Source: Clostridia bacterium
GTDB taxonomy: Bacteria; Bacillota; Clostridia; Christensenellales; CAG-138
Direction of reading: 5' to 3'
DNA: 58,440 bases
Assembly (NCBI GenBank): GCA_016292635.1
Contig: JAEDIC010000012.1
Location: forward strand, 1-58,440
Below are positions 8,475 to 16,080 of the stretch, piece by piece (position 1 is the stretch's first letter; each line of letters starts with the position of its first letter). The notes below the pieces were generated by a model. That model searched no databases. It had not been told where the DNA came from and saw nothing but the letters and a program-made list of their open reading frames with translations. The translations under genes and the position numbers were made by a program.

Positions 8475-8490
8475 ATAATTATAAAAATAT

Positions 8491-8519
8491 GAACGGGCGG
8501 CCCGACGGGCCGCCCGTTC
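8491..8519 (+). terminator. GC-rich hairpin ending the lipoprotein operon
   Basis: Perfect 14-bp arms (GAACGGGCGGCCCG and complement) around one central A, 16 nt after the zinc-ribbon stop. The following bases are ATATATACGG rather than a T-run, so it may act as an mRNA 3' stabiliser as well as a terminator. Confidence 0.6.
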
Positions 8520-8668
8520 ATATATACGGGTGCGAAAAAATACTATTATTAGCTGAATTCGTCCCTCTTTGGCATATGCGAGAATACGACAAATCCTTTG
8601 TGCTATTATTTGATGAACGCAAAAATACATGGATGATGCGTGAAAAATAATAACATGGAGGATATGCC

Positions 8669-11137
8669 ATGGAACGTGGTTTAAAAAGGATAGGAGCAGT
8701 GCTCCTCGCGCTGCTCATATGGGGTATGGTTCCGGCGTACGCAGCGGGAGAGGACAGCCAGATAGCCTATACAGGCGATAGCGCAGGCAGCCTTGAGGAT
8801 GATGGCGTGCAGGTAAGCAAGACCGTAGCAGAGACCGGGATCGAGAACTATTTTGATATAACTTTAACCGCAAAAACAAGAAAGGTAATCAGCGAGGAGG
8901 TGTGTGACGGCAACATGGCCGTGGTGCTGGTTATGGATTTGTCAAATACAATGAACTACGCTTTCGGTTCATCGGCGGTGCCGAAAAACGGCGAGAAGTC
9001 CAGATATGACGCCGCCGTGAATGCGGCGGAAGAATTCATACACGACTTTGCCAGGATAAGCCAGGATGACAGCTCCGCATACCGATCCATCGGCGTGGTG
9101 GCGTTTAATACCAACGGGCACAAGATAAGCGATATGACGAAATGCGCTTCCAAGCAGGATGCAGAGGCACTTATCGATCAGATGAAAAAAGCAACAAGGG
9201 GCATAATCAGGGCAGAGGGATATGCGGACAGCAAAACCCGCTTTACCAATATGGAGGCGGGGCTGAAAAGGGCAAAGGATATGCTGGATGGCGTTACCGG
9301 TATAAACGGGCAGGACAAAATAATAGTATTCATTACCGACGGCTATCCAACCACATACTTGAAGGACACCAACGGGGAAGACTATGAAGGTTATGAGCCG
9401 TATAGTGCAGGAGGAGACCCGGGCGAAAACGGGGTTTTCTATGATGGAAATCAAAACGGCAAGGTACACTGTTGTTGTGGCGTGGATTACAGCGATAAAG
9501 CTGCAAAAAGGGCGGCGGCAATGGCAAAATCCATACGGGACAGCGGCATAGACATATATTCCGTAGGCGTGGACCTAAATGGTCAATCCATTGAAAAATA
9601 TGAAGAGAAAAACTACGGCAAGGATGGTAAAGGCGGCCTTGTGGCAACTTCACATATGTCTACCATTGACACCCTTGGCGATGGATATGAGATAAAGGAC
9701 TTTACCAAATGGCTTACCGGCATCGATACAAACGGAGGCATTGGTTCGGGCGAGGGGTATTACTATCCCTGCGAAAGCACAAGCGGCCTTGTATCTGCGC
9801 TGGAAAGAATATTCAACAGCATTAATAAGGATAGGGTATTCGGCACAACGGCACTGTCCACCGTTGATCCGATATACAGCCAGGATATGGGGGACTATAT
9901 CCAATTTGTGGGTTTCTTCGGCAAGGCGGGCACAGAGTCCCCCTCCCTTGAAGGGGGAAATCTCAGCGGCAGCAATGTAAGCTGGGATACCGAAGGAGCT
10001 GAAAACACCGCCGCTTTATCAACGAAGGAGGATAAAAGCATAATCAAGTGGGATATTGAAAACTCGGCATACAGCAGAGATGTTGTGACTGAGGGCAGTG
10101 TGAAGACTATTACATACACATATACCCTGAAATACCGGGTGCGGCTCAAAAACGAGGCTGACGCCTTTGCGGGTTCGGCTGATTACCATACCAACGGTAC
10201 CACCATCCTTACTTATGACAATACCGAAATAGACGGTTCCCAGACCATAGAGTACCCCCTGCCAAAGGTAAGAGGCTATTTCGGACAGCTGAGCTTTAAA
10301 AAGGCAGACAGCAATACAGGCGCGGCTTTGTCCGGCGCAGAATTTGCGCTGAAGCACGCCGCGGATTGCCGGGAGTGCGAAAAGGGCGGCTGTGATGTGA
10401 CCATAGAGGATATTACGGCGGTATCCGACAGCGAGGGCATAGTATCCTTTGATAAAATACCTTCCGGACACAGCTATACCCTCATCGAGACAAAGGCTCC
10501 TGACCTCCATCATATTCTCAGGGAGGCATACGATGTAAAGGTATCCTACGGCAAAACAACGGTGACCGGAGAGGGGGAGCATTTCAGCGATACTTTGAGC
10601 GGCACGGTGATAACTAACGACTCTGTGCTGCCGGGGGATGTTACGGTATCTCTGCAAAAACTCCTTAACGGCAATACGCCCCCGGACGGAGAGTTTGAGT
10701 TTGTGCTGACCGATGAGAATGGCAGCGTTAAAACATCAAAAGCAACCAACGGAGAGGCTTCCTTCGTGCTGAATTTCAAGGGGGCGGAGATAGACGTGAA
10801 CAAAGCGTACCGTTATACTCTGCGGGAATCCAAGACGAATGGCAGATATATTTATGACGACACGGTATACACTGTGGTGATAACATTCGCGAAAAACGAT
10901 GAAAGCTATACCGCGAACGTGGCATATTATAAGGGGGAAAACATACGGGAAGAAACACCGCTGAACGGGCCCCCCACATTTTATAACCACACCCGGTCAA
11001 ATCCTCCCCATACCCATTTGGTAATAAATGTACCGCCGAAAACAGGCGATGCCGGCGGGCTGGGCATGGGCATGGCGCTGATGTTCGCGGCTATAGTATT
11101 GGCGGCTAAGGGCAGGCGTGGAATGGGCAAAAGATAA
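8669..11137 (+). CDS. VWA-domain, pilin-like sortase-anchored surface protein
   Basis: An 822-residue exported protein: signal peptide (1-25, ending AYA), von Willebrand A domain (about 65-400) with MIDAS residues D90-x-S92-x-T94 and a TDG near 223, a linker beta region, a SpaA/prealbumin-like domain (about 535-620), a FctA-type pilin isopeptide domain (about 655-765, VTVSLQK start and YTLRES), then a cell-wall sorting signal. The sorting motif reads PPKTGD (around residue 788) instead of LPxTG, followed by a membrane helix and KGRRGMGKR. The VWA insert holds an unusual HCCCGVD cysteine cluster. It resembles tip or ancillary pilins that bind host or cell surfaces, but there is no sortase or partner pilin in the window. 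Ribosome site GGAGG precedes the ATG. The gap 8520-8668 shows no gene. Confidence 0.88.
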   Translation: MERGLKRIGAVLLALLIWGMVPAYAAGEDSQIAYTGDSAGSLEDDGVQVSKTVAETGIENYFDITLTAKTRKVISEEVCDGNMAVVLVMDLSNTMNYAFGSSAVPKNGEKSRYDAAVNAAEEFIHDFARISQDDSSAYRSIGVVAFNTNGHKISDMTKCASKQDAEALIDQMKKATRGIIRAEGYADSKTRFTNMEAGLKRAKDMLDGVTGINGQDKIIVFITDGYPTTYLKDTNGEDYEGYEPYSAGGDPGENGVFYDGNQNGKVHCCCGVDYSDKAAKRAAAMAKSIRDSGIDIYSVGVDLNGQSIEKYEEKNYGKDGKGGLVATSHMSTIDTLGDGYEIKDFTKWLTGIDTNGGIGSGEGYYYPCESTSGLVSALERIFNSINKDRVFGTTALSTVDPIYSQDMGDYIQFVGFFGKAGTESPSLEGGNLSGSNVSWDTEGAENTAALSTKEDKSIIKWDIENSAYSRDVVTEGSVKTITYTYTLKYRVRLKNEADAFAGSADYHTNGTTILTYDNTEIDGSQTIEYPLPKVRGYFGQLSFKKADSNTGAALSGAEFALKHAADCRECEKGGCDVTIEDITAVSDSEGIVSFDKIPSGHSYTLIETKAPDLHHILREAYDVKVSYGKTTVTGEGEHFSDTLSGTVITNDSVLPGDVTVSLQKLLNGNTPPDGEFEFVLTDENGSVKTSKATNGEASFVLNFKGAEIDVNKAYRYTLRESKTNGRYIYDDTVYTVVITFAKNDESYTANVAYYKGENIREETPLNGPPTFYNHTRSNPPHTHLVINVPPKTGDAGGLGMGMALMFAAIVLAAKGRRGMGKR

Positions 11138-11177
11138 ATAACGGCAAAATAACCATCAAAAAAACTGTTTTGCTTTT

Positions 11178-11226
11178 GCAAATGAAAAATAGATAATACT
11201 ATTATGATATTTGCGTTTTCATTTGC
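11178..11226. repeat. 11-bp perfect inverted repeat upstream of the truncated kinase
   Basis: GCAAATGAAAA (11178-11188) and TTTTCATTTGC (11216-11226) are exact complements around a 27-nt AT-rich spacer. A second inverted repeat, ATGTCAT-attgc-ATGACAT, follows at 11244-11262. They could be operator-like sites, a terminator for the surface protein, or an end of a decayed insertion; sequence alone does not decide. Confidence 0.45.
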
Positions 11227-11262
11227 CGTGTGATACACTTTTTATGTCATATTGCATGACAT

Positions 11263-11321
11263 AGACCTCCTTTGTTTTTGATGCGGTTGGCGAACCTTCA
11301 TCATTCTAACATTGGAGGTCT
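11263..11321 (+). promoter_or_regulatory. three-tier hairpin masking a Shine-Dalgarno sequence
   Basis: Nested helices are visible: AGACCTCC (11263-11270) with GGAGGTCT (11314-11321); GATG (11280-11283) with CATC (11299-11302); GGTT (11285-11288) with AACC (11293-11296) capped by GGCG. The outer 3' arm is a perfect ribosome binding site, GGAGGT, located 7 nt before a TTG codon at 11327. Folding would hide this site, as in thermosensors or riboswitch expression platforms. It precedes the kinase gene and is the sort of leader expected for a regulated gene start, although the reading frame downstream is broken. Confidence 0.5.
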
Positions 11322-12498
11322 TCTTATTGAAACTCTTTTCCTCACCGGCATAGCTGGCGGTTGTTTGCCGCTAAACAATCTAAACCTGGATAAGCCTATG
11401 GAAAACGATGTTTATGAGGAATTGTCTCCTCTGCTTCATCGTATCCATGCACAGCGTAAGGAGATCAAAGGTCAAATGCAGGCCTTAAAACGCAAACAGG
11501 ATGAATTTGATCAGATTACCGGAAACATGAAGGAAGGACTGGTTCTGCTTGACCACATGGGCAGAATCATCAGCATCAATCCCGCTGCAAGAGCTTTATT
11601 TGGAGCGAATGCAGACTGCGTAGGCGAAGACTTTTTGACTATTGACCGTAAGCGGGATATACGCCAGGCAGTAGGCGCTGCCAAAGAACGGGGGCATTCC
11701 AGTTTTCGTGCGAAAAAGAATGGACGTGAGTACCAGTTTGATCTGAGCCGCATTGATTCCGAAGGAAGTGTGCATGGTCTGGTAATTCTGGCTTTTGACA
11801 TTACAGAGCAGGTAAACGCCGAAAGAAATCGCAGAGAGTTTACTGCGAATGTATCACACGAACTGAAAACGCCATTGCAATCCATCATCGGCTCTGCCGA
11901 GCTGATGGAGAATGGCATTGTAAAACCGGACGATATGCCAAAATTTGTGGAGCGTATTCATAAAGAAGCGTCCAGGCTGGTTCTCCTGATTGATGACATC
12001 ATTCGCCTTTCACAGCTGGATGAGAACGCAGAAATGCCGCATGAAGAGGTTTCGGTCCGTGTTCTGGCTGAGGAAGTCTGCGAGGCATTGTCTGATGCGG
12101 CCAAGCTGAAAGACATATCTCTGGAGGTATCCGGCGATGATGGCGTAATGAATGGCGTCCGCAGATTGCTGTACGAAATAATCTACAATCTATGCGATAA
12201 TGCCATTAAGTACAATCATCCGGGCGGCAAGGTTCATGTCTCTGTGAAAGAGCAGGCGGGCATGTTATCTCTGTGCGTGCAGGATGATGGTATAGGCATT
12301 GCGCCGGAGTATCAGGAAAAGGTGTTTGAACGCTTCTACCGCGTCGATAAAAGCCATTCCAAACAGTCAGGCGGCACGGGCCTTGGCCTGTCGATTGTAA
12401 AACACGCCGTGAAGTATCATCATGGAAAAATTGATATTCAGAGCGAACCCGAAAAAGGAACGGCTATCTCCGTATCCTTTAACACAAACGAATATTAG
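11281..12498 (+). CDS. PhoR-like sensor histidine kinase lacking its membrane sensor half
   Basis: The frame encodes the cytoplasmic part of a phosphate-type sensor kinase: end of a HAMP-like segment (PLNNLNLDKPMEND, from about residue 30), PAS domain (about 75-175), HisKA with SHELKTPLQS, then HATPase_c with NLCDNAIKYN, DDGIGI and GTGLGLSIVKHAVKYH boxes, all apparently intact. PhoR relatives carry two transmembrane helices and an extracytoplasmic domain before PLN; here only about 30 unrelated residues precede it. ATG 11281 lacks a ribosome site. A good GGAGGT sits before TTG 11327, but that frame (MKLFSSPA) hits TAG at 11351, consistent with an N-terminal deletion or frameshift. Only 4 of 28 Ile codons are ATA, unlike neighbours. 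No response regulator adjoins it. Either a transferred, decaying pseudogene or a soluble kinase. Confidence 0.8.
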   Translation: MRLANLHHSNIGGLLIETLFLTGIAGGCLPLNNLNLDKPMENDVYEELSPLLHRIHAQRKEIKGQMQALKRKQDEFDQITGNMKEGLVLLDHMGRIISINPAARALFGANADCVGEDFLTIDRKRDIRQAVGAAKERGHSSFRAKKNGREYQFDLSRIDSEGSVHGLVILAFDITEQVNAERNRREFTANVSHELKTPLQSIIGSAELMENGIVKPDDMPKFVERIHKEASRLVLLIDDIIRLSQLDENAEMPHEEVSVRVLAEEVCEALSDAAKLKDISLEVSGDDGVMNGVRRLLYEIIYNLCDNAIKYNHPGGKVHVSVKEQAGMLSLCVQDDGIGIAPEYQEKVFERFYRVDKSHSKQSGGTGLGLSIVKHAVKYHHGKIDIQSEPEKGTAISVSFNTNEY

Positions 12499-12505
12499 TA
12501 TTGCG

Positions 12506-12545
12506 GAACCACGGTTTTTCTTTAAGAGGCATCGTGGTTCTTTTT
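12506..12545 (+). terminator. intrinsic terminator of the kinase gene
   Basis: GAACCACG (12506-12513) pairs with CGTGGTTC (12533-12540), directly followed by TTTTTG, 8 nt after the kinase stop. The 308-nt gap 12499-12806 otherwise contains only the second terminator at 12661 and no supportable gene. Confidence 0.85.
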
Positions 12546-12660
12546 GCCCCTATTTATATTTGATATGGAAATTTCGCATCCAATCCCATCTGATCCTGAA
12601 AGGGGCGCGGCTCTTCTTTGATTCAACCCTTTAAAGCTTAAACTATTGCATTAATAAAAG

Positions 12661-12692
12661 GGTAGACATACGGTTTTTTCCGTCTGTCTACC
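12661..12692 (-). terminator. terminator of the coat protein operon
   Basis: GGTAGACA-T-ACGG and CCGT-C-TGTCTACC form a 12-bp stem with one mismatch and a T6/A6 loop. On the minus strand it is followed by CTTTTATT, downstream of the two minus-strand coat genes; the plus-strand side has TTTACTTT. Confidence 0.7.
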
Positions 12693-12806
12693 TTTACTTT
12701 AGTTTACAGCTTTACAAAAATGCCGTTGATGGTTCTTTTTTGTTAAGCAGCAGGGTGCTGTATGGATTTTTGTGTTATACTAATATCGGAAAATCAAATT
12801 CAGCTT

Positions 12807-13088
12807 TTAGAAGCCGGTCTCCTGTTTCAGCTGCTGTACCTTTTGCCGGGTGGACTGCACCTCGTTCTGCTGGGCCTTCTTGGTTTCGTACATCTGACGG
12901 TTCTTCATTTGTTCGAATACGGTGTACTGGTCGGCAGCGACTTCCGTCATATTGTTCAGCAGCAGCTGCCTGAGATTGGTGCAGGAAGATTCGGTGATAT
13001 TGCTGGCGTATTCCTTTATGAGGGTCCTCTCCTGATTAAGGATATCGGTGAGAAGTTCCTGCTGGGTCATAGTGGTTTGGTTGGTCAT
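12807..13088 (-). CDS. CotF-like spore coat protein
   Basis: A 93-residue helical protein of the CotF/coat-F type: MTQQELLTDILNQERTLIKEYASNITESSC resembles the coat-F helical-bundle core, a ferritin-like four-helix arrangement of which this is about half, and the C-terminal end is Gln/Lys-rich coiled coil. Such proteins are laid down in the spore coat by the mother cell. The ATG at 13088 follows AAAGGAGG with good spacing, and the upstream coat gene ends only 11 nt earlier, so the two form an operon and may be partners. A terminator follows at 12661. Confidence 0.8.
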   Translation of the reverse strand: MTNQTTMTQQELLTDILNQERTLIKEYASNITESSCTNLRQLLLNNMTEVAADQYTVFEQMKNRQMYETKKAQQNEVQSTRQKVQQLKQETGF

Positions 13089-13099
13089 AGCTGCCTCCT

Positions 13100-13369
13100 T
13101 TACTGATGGCTGTCCAGATAGTTCTGCAGTGCGTCAAAATGCTGCTTGTGATGCTGTGCTAATGTGCAGGCCATATCCCTCAGGGGCTGCTCGGCAAGAA
13201 GCTCCGAGTATACCTTGCATTTTTTATAAGCAAGGGCTTCGTGGTACATTTCCTCTTTCAGGATCTCCAGATTCTTTGCGTCCAGATTGGCGGATGCCTC
13301 GGTGCTGAAATTCTTGGGGTCTGTCTGCTGCATGAATTGGCTGGGACCATTGCTCTTGTTTTGTGTCAT
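13100..13369 (-). CDS. spore coat-type ferritin-like small protein
   Basis: An 89-residue, mostly helical protein: a disordered N-terminus (MTQNKSNGPSQFMQQTDP) then a two-helix region with EMYHEALAYKKCKVYSELL and a second helix LRDMACTLAQHHKQHFDAL. The Glu/His pattern recalls ferritin-like and CotF/YhcN coat proteins commonly encoded in pairs in Clostridia. It is the promoter-proximal gene of the pair; GGAGG lies 6 nt before the ATG, and a CATACTA -10 candidate lies 42 nt upstream. Whether it binds metal is unknown. Confidence 0.72.
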   Translation of the reverse strand: MTQNKSNGPSQFMQQTDPKNFSTEASANLDAKNLEILKEEMYHEALAYKKCKVYSELLAEQPLRDMACTLAQHHKQHFDALQNYLDSHQ

Positions 13370-13410
13370 TTTTTACCTCCGTGTCTTTATTTTGCGCTGA
13401 TGCGCATATT

Positions 13411-13417
13411 TAGTATG
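13411..13417 (-). promoter_or_regulatory. sporulation-type -10 candidate for the coat operon
   Basis: On the minus strand CATACTA, the exact sigma-F/sigma-G -10 heptamer, stands 42 nt upstream of the first coat gene. The matching -35 region (TAATTA, 17 nt away) is poor. A sigma-E/K reading is possible because coat genes are normally mother-cell expressed. Confidence 0.35.
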
Positions 13418-13455
13418 GATGGGGAGGGCTTCAATAATTACAGTGAGGAGAACGG

Positions 13456-13965
13456 ATGAAAAAGAAAAAAACGGGAAAATCCGCCCTGGATTGCGCATTT
13501 GACTACCTGGCGGCAAAGGCCCGCACAGTGCGGGAGGTTGAGGACAAGCTGGATTCTTTAGACTACGGAGATTATGAAGTATACGCAGCAGTAGAACGGC
13601 TTAAGGAGCTGGGCTACCTGAATGATGAAAAATATGCGACGGATTTCGTAAACAGCCGCCTTGCCACAAAGCCTGTAAGCAGGCGCAAATTAAGGGAACA
13701 GCTGTACTCCCACCACATCAGCCGGGAGGATATTGATATCGCCATGTCGTTGGTTACGGACGATATAGAGCGCAAAAACGCCGCGGAGGTGGCAGAGAAG
13801 TATTATCGTCAGTTTGATGGACTGGAGGAGGACGAGCGCAAAAAACGCACCATGCGGCGGCTGATGGGCCGTGGATATGATTTTGCCCTGGTCAGGGACA
13901 GCGTAGAGGCGGTCATAGGACAAGTGGAATGCGTTGAGGATTATGAAGAGGATGACGATGAGTAA
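13456..13965 (+). CDS. recX: recombination regulator RecX
   Basis: A 169-residue member of the RecX family, which binds RecA filaments and restrains RecA activity. The protein is built of repeated three-helix units: ALDCAFDYLAAKARTVREVEDKL, AVERLKELGYLNDEKYATDFVNSR, RRKLREQLYSHHISREDIDIAM, and a final MRRLMGRGYDFALVRDSV. The C-terminus is acidic (EDYEEDDDE). GAGGAGA precedes the ATG. No recA is visible; the following P1 peptidase starts 10 nt after the stop, so they share a transcript. Confidence 0.93.
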   Translation: MKKKKTGKSALDCAFDYLAAKARTVREVEDKLDSLDYGDYEVYAAVERLKELGYLNDEKYATDFVNSRLATKPVSRRKLREQLYSHHISREDIDIAMSLVTDDIERKNAAEVAEKYYRQFDGLEEDERKKRTMRRLMGRGYDFALVRDSVEAVIGQVECVEDYEEDDDE

Positions 13966-13975
13966 GGAGGAGCGC

Positions 13976-14872
13976 ATGGGCAGCATTACCGATATCCATG
14001 GTATAGAAGTGGGCCATTATACAGACAAAGGGGCAAGGACGGGATGTACCGTTGTTTTGTGCAAAAACGGCGCCGTGGGCGGCGTGGACGTTCGGGGCAG
14101 CGCGCCCGGAACGAGGGAGACCGACCTTATGCGCGGCTATAATTCCGTTCAGCGCGTACATGCGATAATGCTTTCCGGCGGCAGCGCCTATGGACTGGAC
14201 GCGGCCTCCGGTGCAATGCAGTACCTAGAAGAGCGGGGCATAGGGGAAAACGTGGGCGTGGGCGTCGTGCCGATAGTTCCCGGCGCTGTAATATTTGACC
14301 TTGCTGTGGGCGATTCAAGGACCCGCCCCGGCAAAGCAGAGGGCTATGCCGCCTGCCTGAATGCTGCGGACAGCACTCCCGTGGGAGCTGTAGGCGCAGG
14401 AACAGGCGCTACGGTAGCCAAGGCCTTTGGCATGGAATATGCGGTAAACAGCGGCGTGGGCACCGCCTGCGTGGAGCTTGAAGGCGGGGTAAAGGTGGGC
14501 GCCATCGCTGTGGTAAACGCCCTTGGGGATATATACGACCCTGCAACCGGCGAGCTTGTGGCGGCGGCTAATATAGACGGGAAAATGACCCCCTGTATGG
14601 GTTCTTCCGCTTTGGGACAGGCTTCCTTCGGCAATACCACCATAGGCGTTGTAGCCACCAACGCAAAGCTTACCCGGGAGGAAGCCAACAAGCTGGCGGC
14701 AATGGCCCATGACGGTCTTGCCATGACCATTCGCCCTGTGCATACCTCGCTGGACGGGGATACCTTCTTTGCCATGTCCACAGGCGAGCTGGAATACCCG
14801 TTGCTTCCGGTGCTTATTGCGGGAGTGCGGGCGGTGTCCATGGCAATACTGGACGCAGTGAGGAACGCCTGA
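13976..14872 (+). CDS. P1 (S58/DmpA-type) family peptidase
   Basis: A 298-residue Ntn-type hydrolase of the P1/DmpA aminopeptidase family, whose members self-cleave to expose a nucleophile. Seen motifs: GHYTDKGARTGCTVVL, VRGSAPGTRETDL, the glycine-rich LSGGSAYGLDAASG, and GASFGNTTIG-like QASFGNTTIGVVATNA around the expected Ser/Thr nucleophile. ATG 13976 is chosen because AAGGAGG (13964-13970) sits 5 nt upstream and the family starts GSITDI; starts at 13934 and 13958 lie inside recX without a ribosome site. The stop shares a base with the acpS start (TGATG). Confidence 0.92.
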   Translation: MGSITDIHGIEVGHYTDKGARTGCTVVLCKNGAVGGVDVRGSAPGTRETDLMRGYNSVQRVHAIMLSGGSAYGLDAASGAMQYLEERGIGENVGVGVVPIVPGAVIFDLAVGDSRTRPGKAEGYAACLNAADSTPVGAVGAGTGATVAKAFGMEYAVNSGVGTACVELEGGVKVGAIAVVNALGDIYDPATGELVAAANIDGKMTPCMGSSALGQASFGNTTIGVVATNAKLTREEANKLAAMAHDGLAMTIRPVHTSLDGDTFFAMSTGELEYPLLPVLIAGVRAVSMAILDAVRNA

Positions 14873-15246
14873 TGATACTTGGCACAGGCATAGACATAAT
14901 AGAGGTTGATCGGGTTGCAAAAGCCGCCGTAAAGGAGGGCTTTATGACCAGGGTATTTACGACGGAGGAGCGGACGCGCTTTACGGAATACAACGACGAT
15001 CCTGCTCACATAGCCGGTGCCTTTGCCGCCAAGGAGGCGGTTGCAAAGGCGCTGGGCACAGGCATAGGAGCGGTGGAGTGGAAGGATATGGAAATACTGC
15101 ATTACCCAGGCGGACAGCCCTATGCAAGGCTGACGGGGGATGCGGAAAAGCGCATGGAGGAGCTTGGCGGGGAGCGGCTGCATATAAGCATATCCCACAT
15201 AAAGCAGATAGCCGTCGCCCAGGCAATACTGGAGGGCAAATGCTGA
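14872..15246 (+). CDS. acpS: holo-[acyl-carrier-protein] synthase
   Basis: A 124-residue phosphopantetheinyl transferase that moves 4'-phosphopantetheine from CoA to the DSL serine of acyl carrier protein. Hallmarks: N-terminal GTGIDIIEVDR with the Mg-binding Asp, the FAAKEAVAKALGTG motif with the catalytic Glu/Lys, and LHISISHIKQIAVAQA near the end. It overlaps the upstream gene by 1 nt and the downstream nnrD by 7 nt, so translation is coupled; acpS-nnrD is a common pairing in Gram-positives. Its substrate protein AcpP is encoded at 25483. Confidence 0.97.
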   Translation: MILGTGIDIIEVDRVAKAAVKEGFMTRVFTTEERTRFTEYNDDPAHIAGAFAAKEAVAKALGTGIGAVEWKDMEILHYPGGQPYARLTGDAEKRMEELGGERLHISISHIKQIAVAQAILEGKC

Positions 15247-16079
15247 CCCTTGACCATGAGTACATAGCGAATATAGTAGGTCTGCGCCCAAAGAGCAGCC
15301 ACAAAGGCAGCAATGGGCGTGGGCTGATACTGGCAGGCAGCGGCGGCCTATCAGGGGCGGCGGTAATGGCATCCTGCGGGGCGCTGAGAGGCGGCATAGG
15401 CCTGCTTAAGGTGCTGTGTCCGGAAAGGGCGCGCCCGGCGTTTTATGTCCTGCCTGAGGCCATGGTGCAATCCCTGGGCGAAAGCTGGGCGGGCTGTGAT
15501 AAGGCGCAGCTGCTGGAACTCATATCATGGGCGGACTGCATTTGCGCAGGCCCCGGCATGGGAAGCGAATGTACAGAAGCGATAAAGACAGTGCTGGAAT
15601 CCGGCAAGCGGGTCGTTGTGGACGCGGATGGGCTGAATGCCGTATCCCGGGACAATATGCAGCGTCTGCTTCATAACAACGTGATAGTTACGCCCCACCC
15701 CGGCGAGATGTCAAGGCTTACGGGGCTGGACACTGGGGAAATAACTTCGGATCCCGCTCGCATTGCGGGAAAATACGCTGAGCAGTGGGGGTGTACCGTG
15801 CTGCTCAAAGGCTCGGAAAGCCATATTGCCTCATTTGACGGGCGCATCGCAAAAAATGTTTCCGGCAATCCCGGCCTTGCCAAAGGGGGCAGCGGGGATG
15901 TGCTTTCCGGAATAATACTTGCGCTGCTGGGTCAGGGGCTTGAAACATACGATGCGGCCTGTGCCGGGGCGTATTTGCTTGGCACGTCGGCGGATAGGGC
16001 GATGGACGTGCTGCGGGAGCGTATGCTTATGAGCAGGGATGTTGTGGAGGCGGTGGAGGAAACGCTGAAAAGCTTTTGA
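15240..16079 (+). CDS. nnrD: ADP-dependent NAD(P)H-hydrate dehydratase (NnrD)
   Basis: A 279-residue ribokinase-fold enzyme that dehydrates damaged NADHX/NADPHX back to NAD(P)H. Visible are NGRGLILAGSGGLSGAA, VTPHPGEMSRL, LLKGSESHIAS and the phosphate-binding GGSGDVLSGI. The N-terminal NnrE epimerase domain found in many bacterial fusions (Nnr/YjeF) is missing; no separate nnrE is in the window. ATG 15240 overlaps acpS by 7 nt and follows GGAGGG; frames further upstream lie inside acpS. Next gene begins 2 nt after the stop. Confidence 0.94.
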   Translation: MLTLDHEYIANIVGLRPKSSHKGSNGRGLILAGSGGLSGAAVMASCGALRGGIGLLKVLCPERARPAFYVLPEAMVQSLGESWAGCDKAQLLELISWADCICAGPGMGSECTEAIKTVLESGKRVVVDADGLNAVSRDNMQRLLHNNVIVTPHPGEMSRLTGLDTGEITSDPARIAGKYAEQWGCTVLLKGSESHIASFDGRIAKNVSGNPGLAKGGSGDVLSGIILALLGQGLETYDAACAGAYLLGTSADRAMDVLRERMLMSRDVVEAVEETLKSF

Positions 16080-16080
16080 T

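Noticed and set aside
8520..8668. Possible small RNA or gene upstream of the VWA protein
   Set aside because: Open frames lack start signals, and I find no strong helices; only a weak TGCTATTAT -10-like element at 8601.
12541..12660. Possible small gene after the kinase terminator
   Set aside because: The only frame (18 codons, MEISHPIPSDPERGAALL) has no ribosome site and sits between two terminators; judged non-coding.
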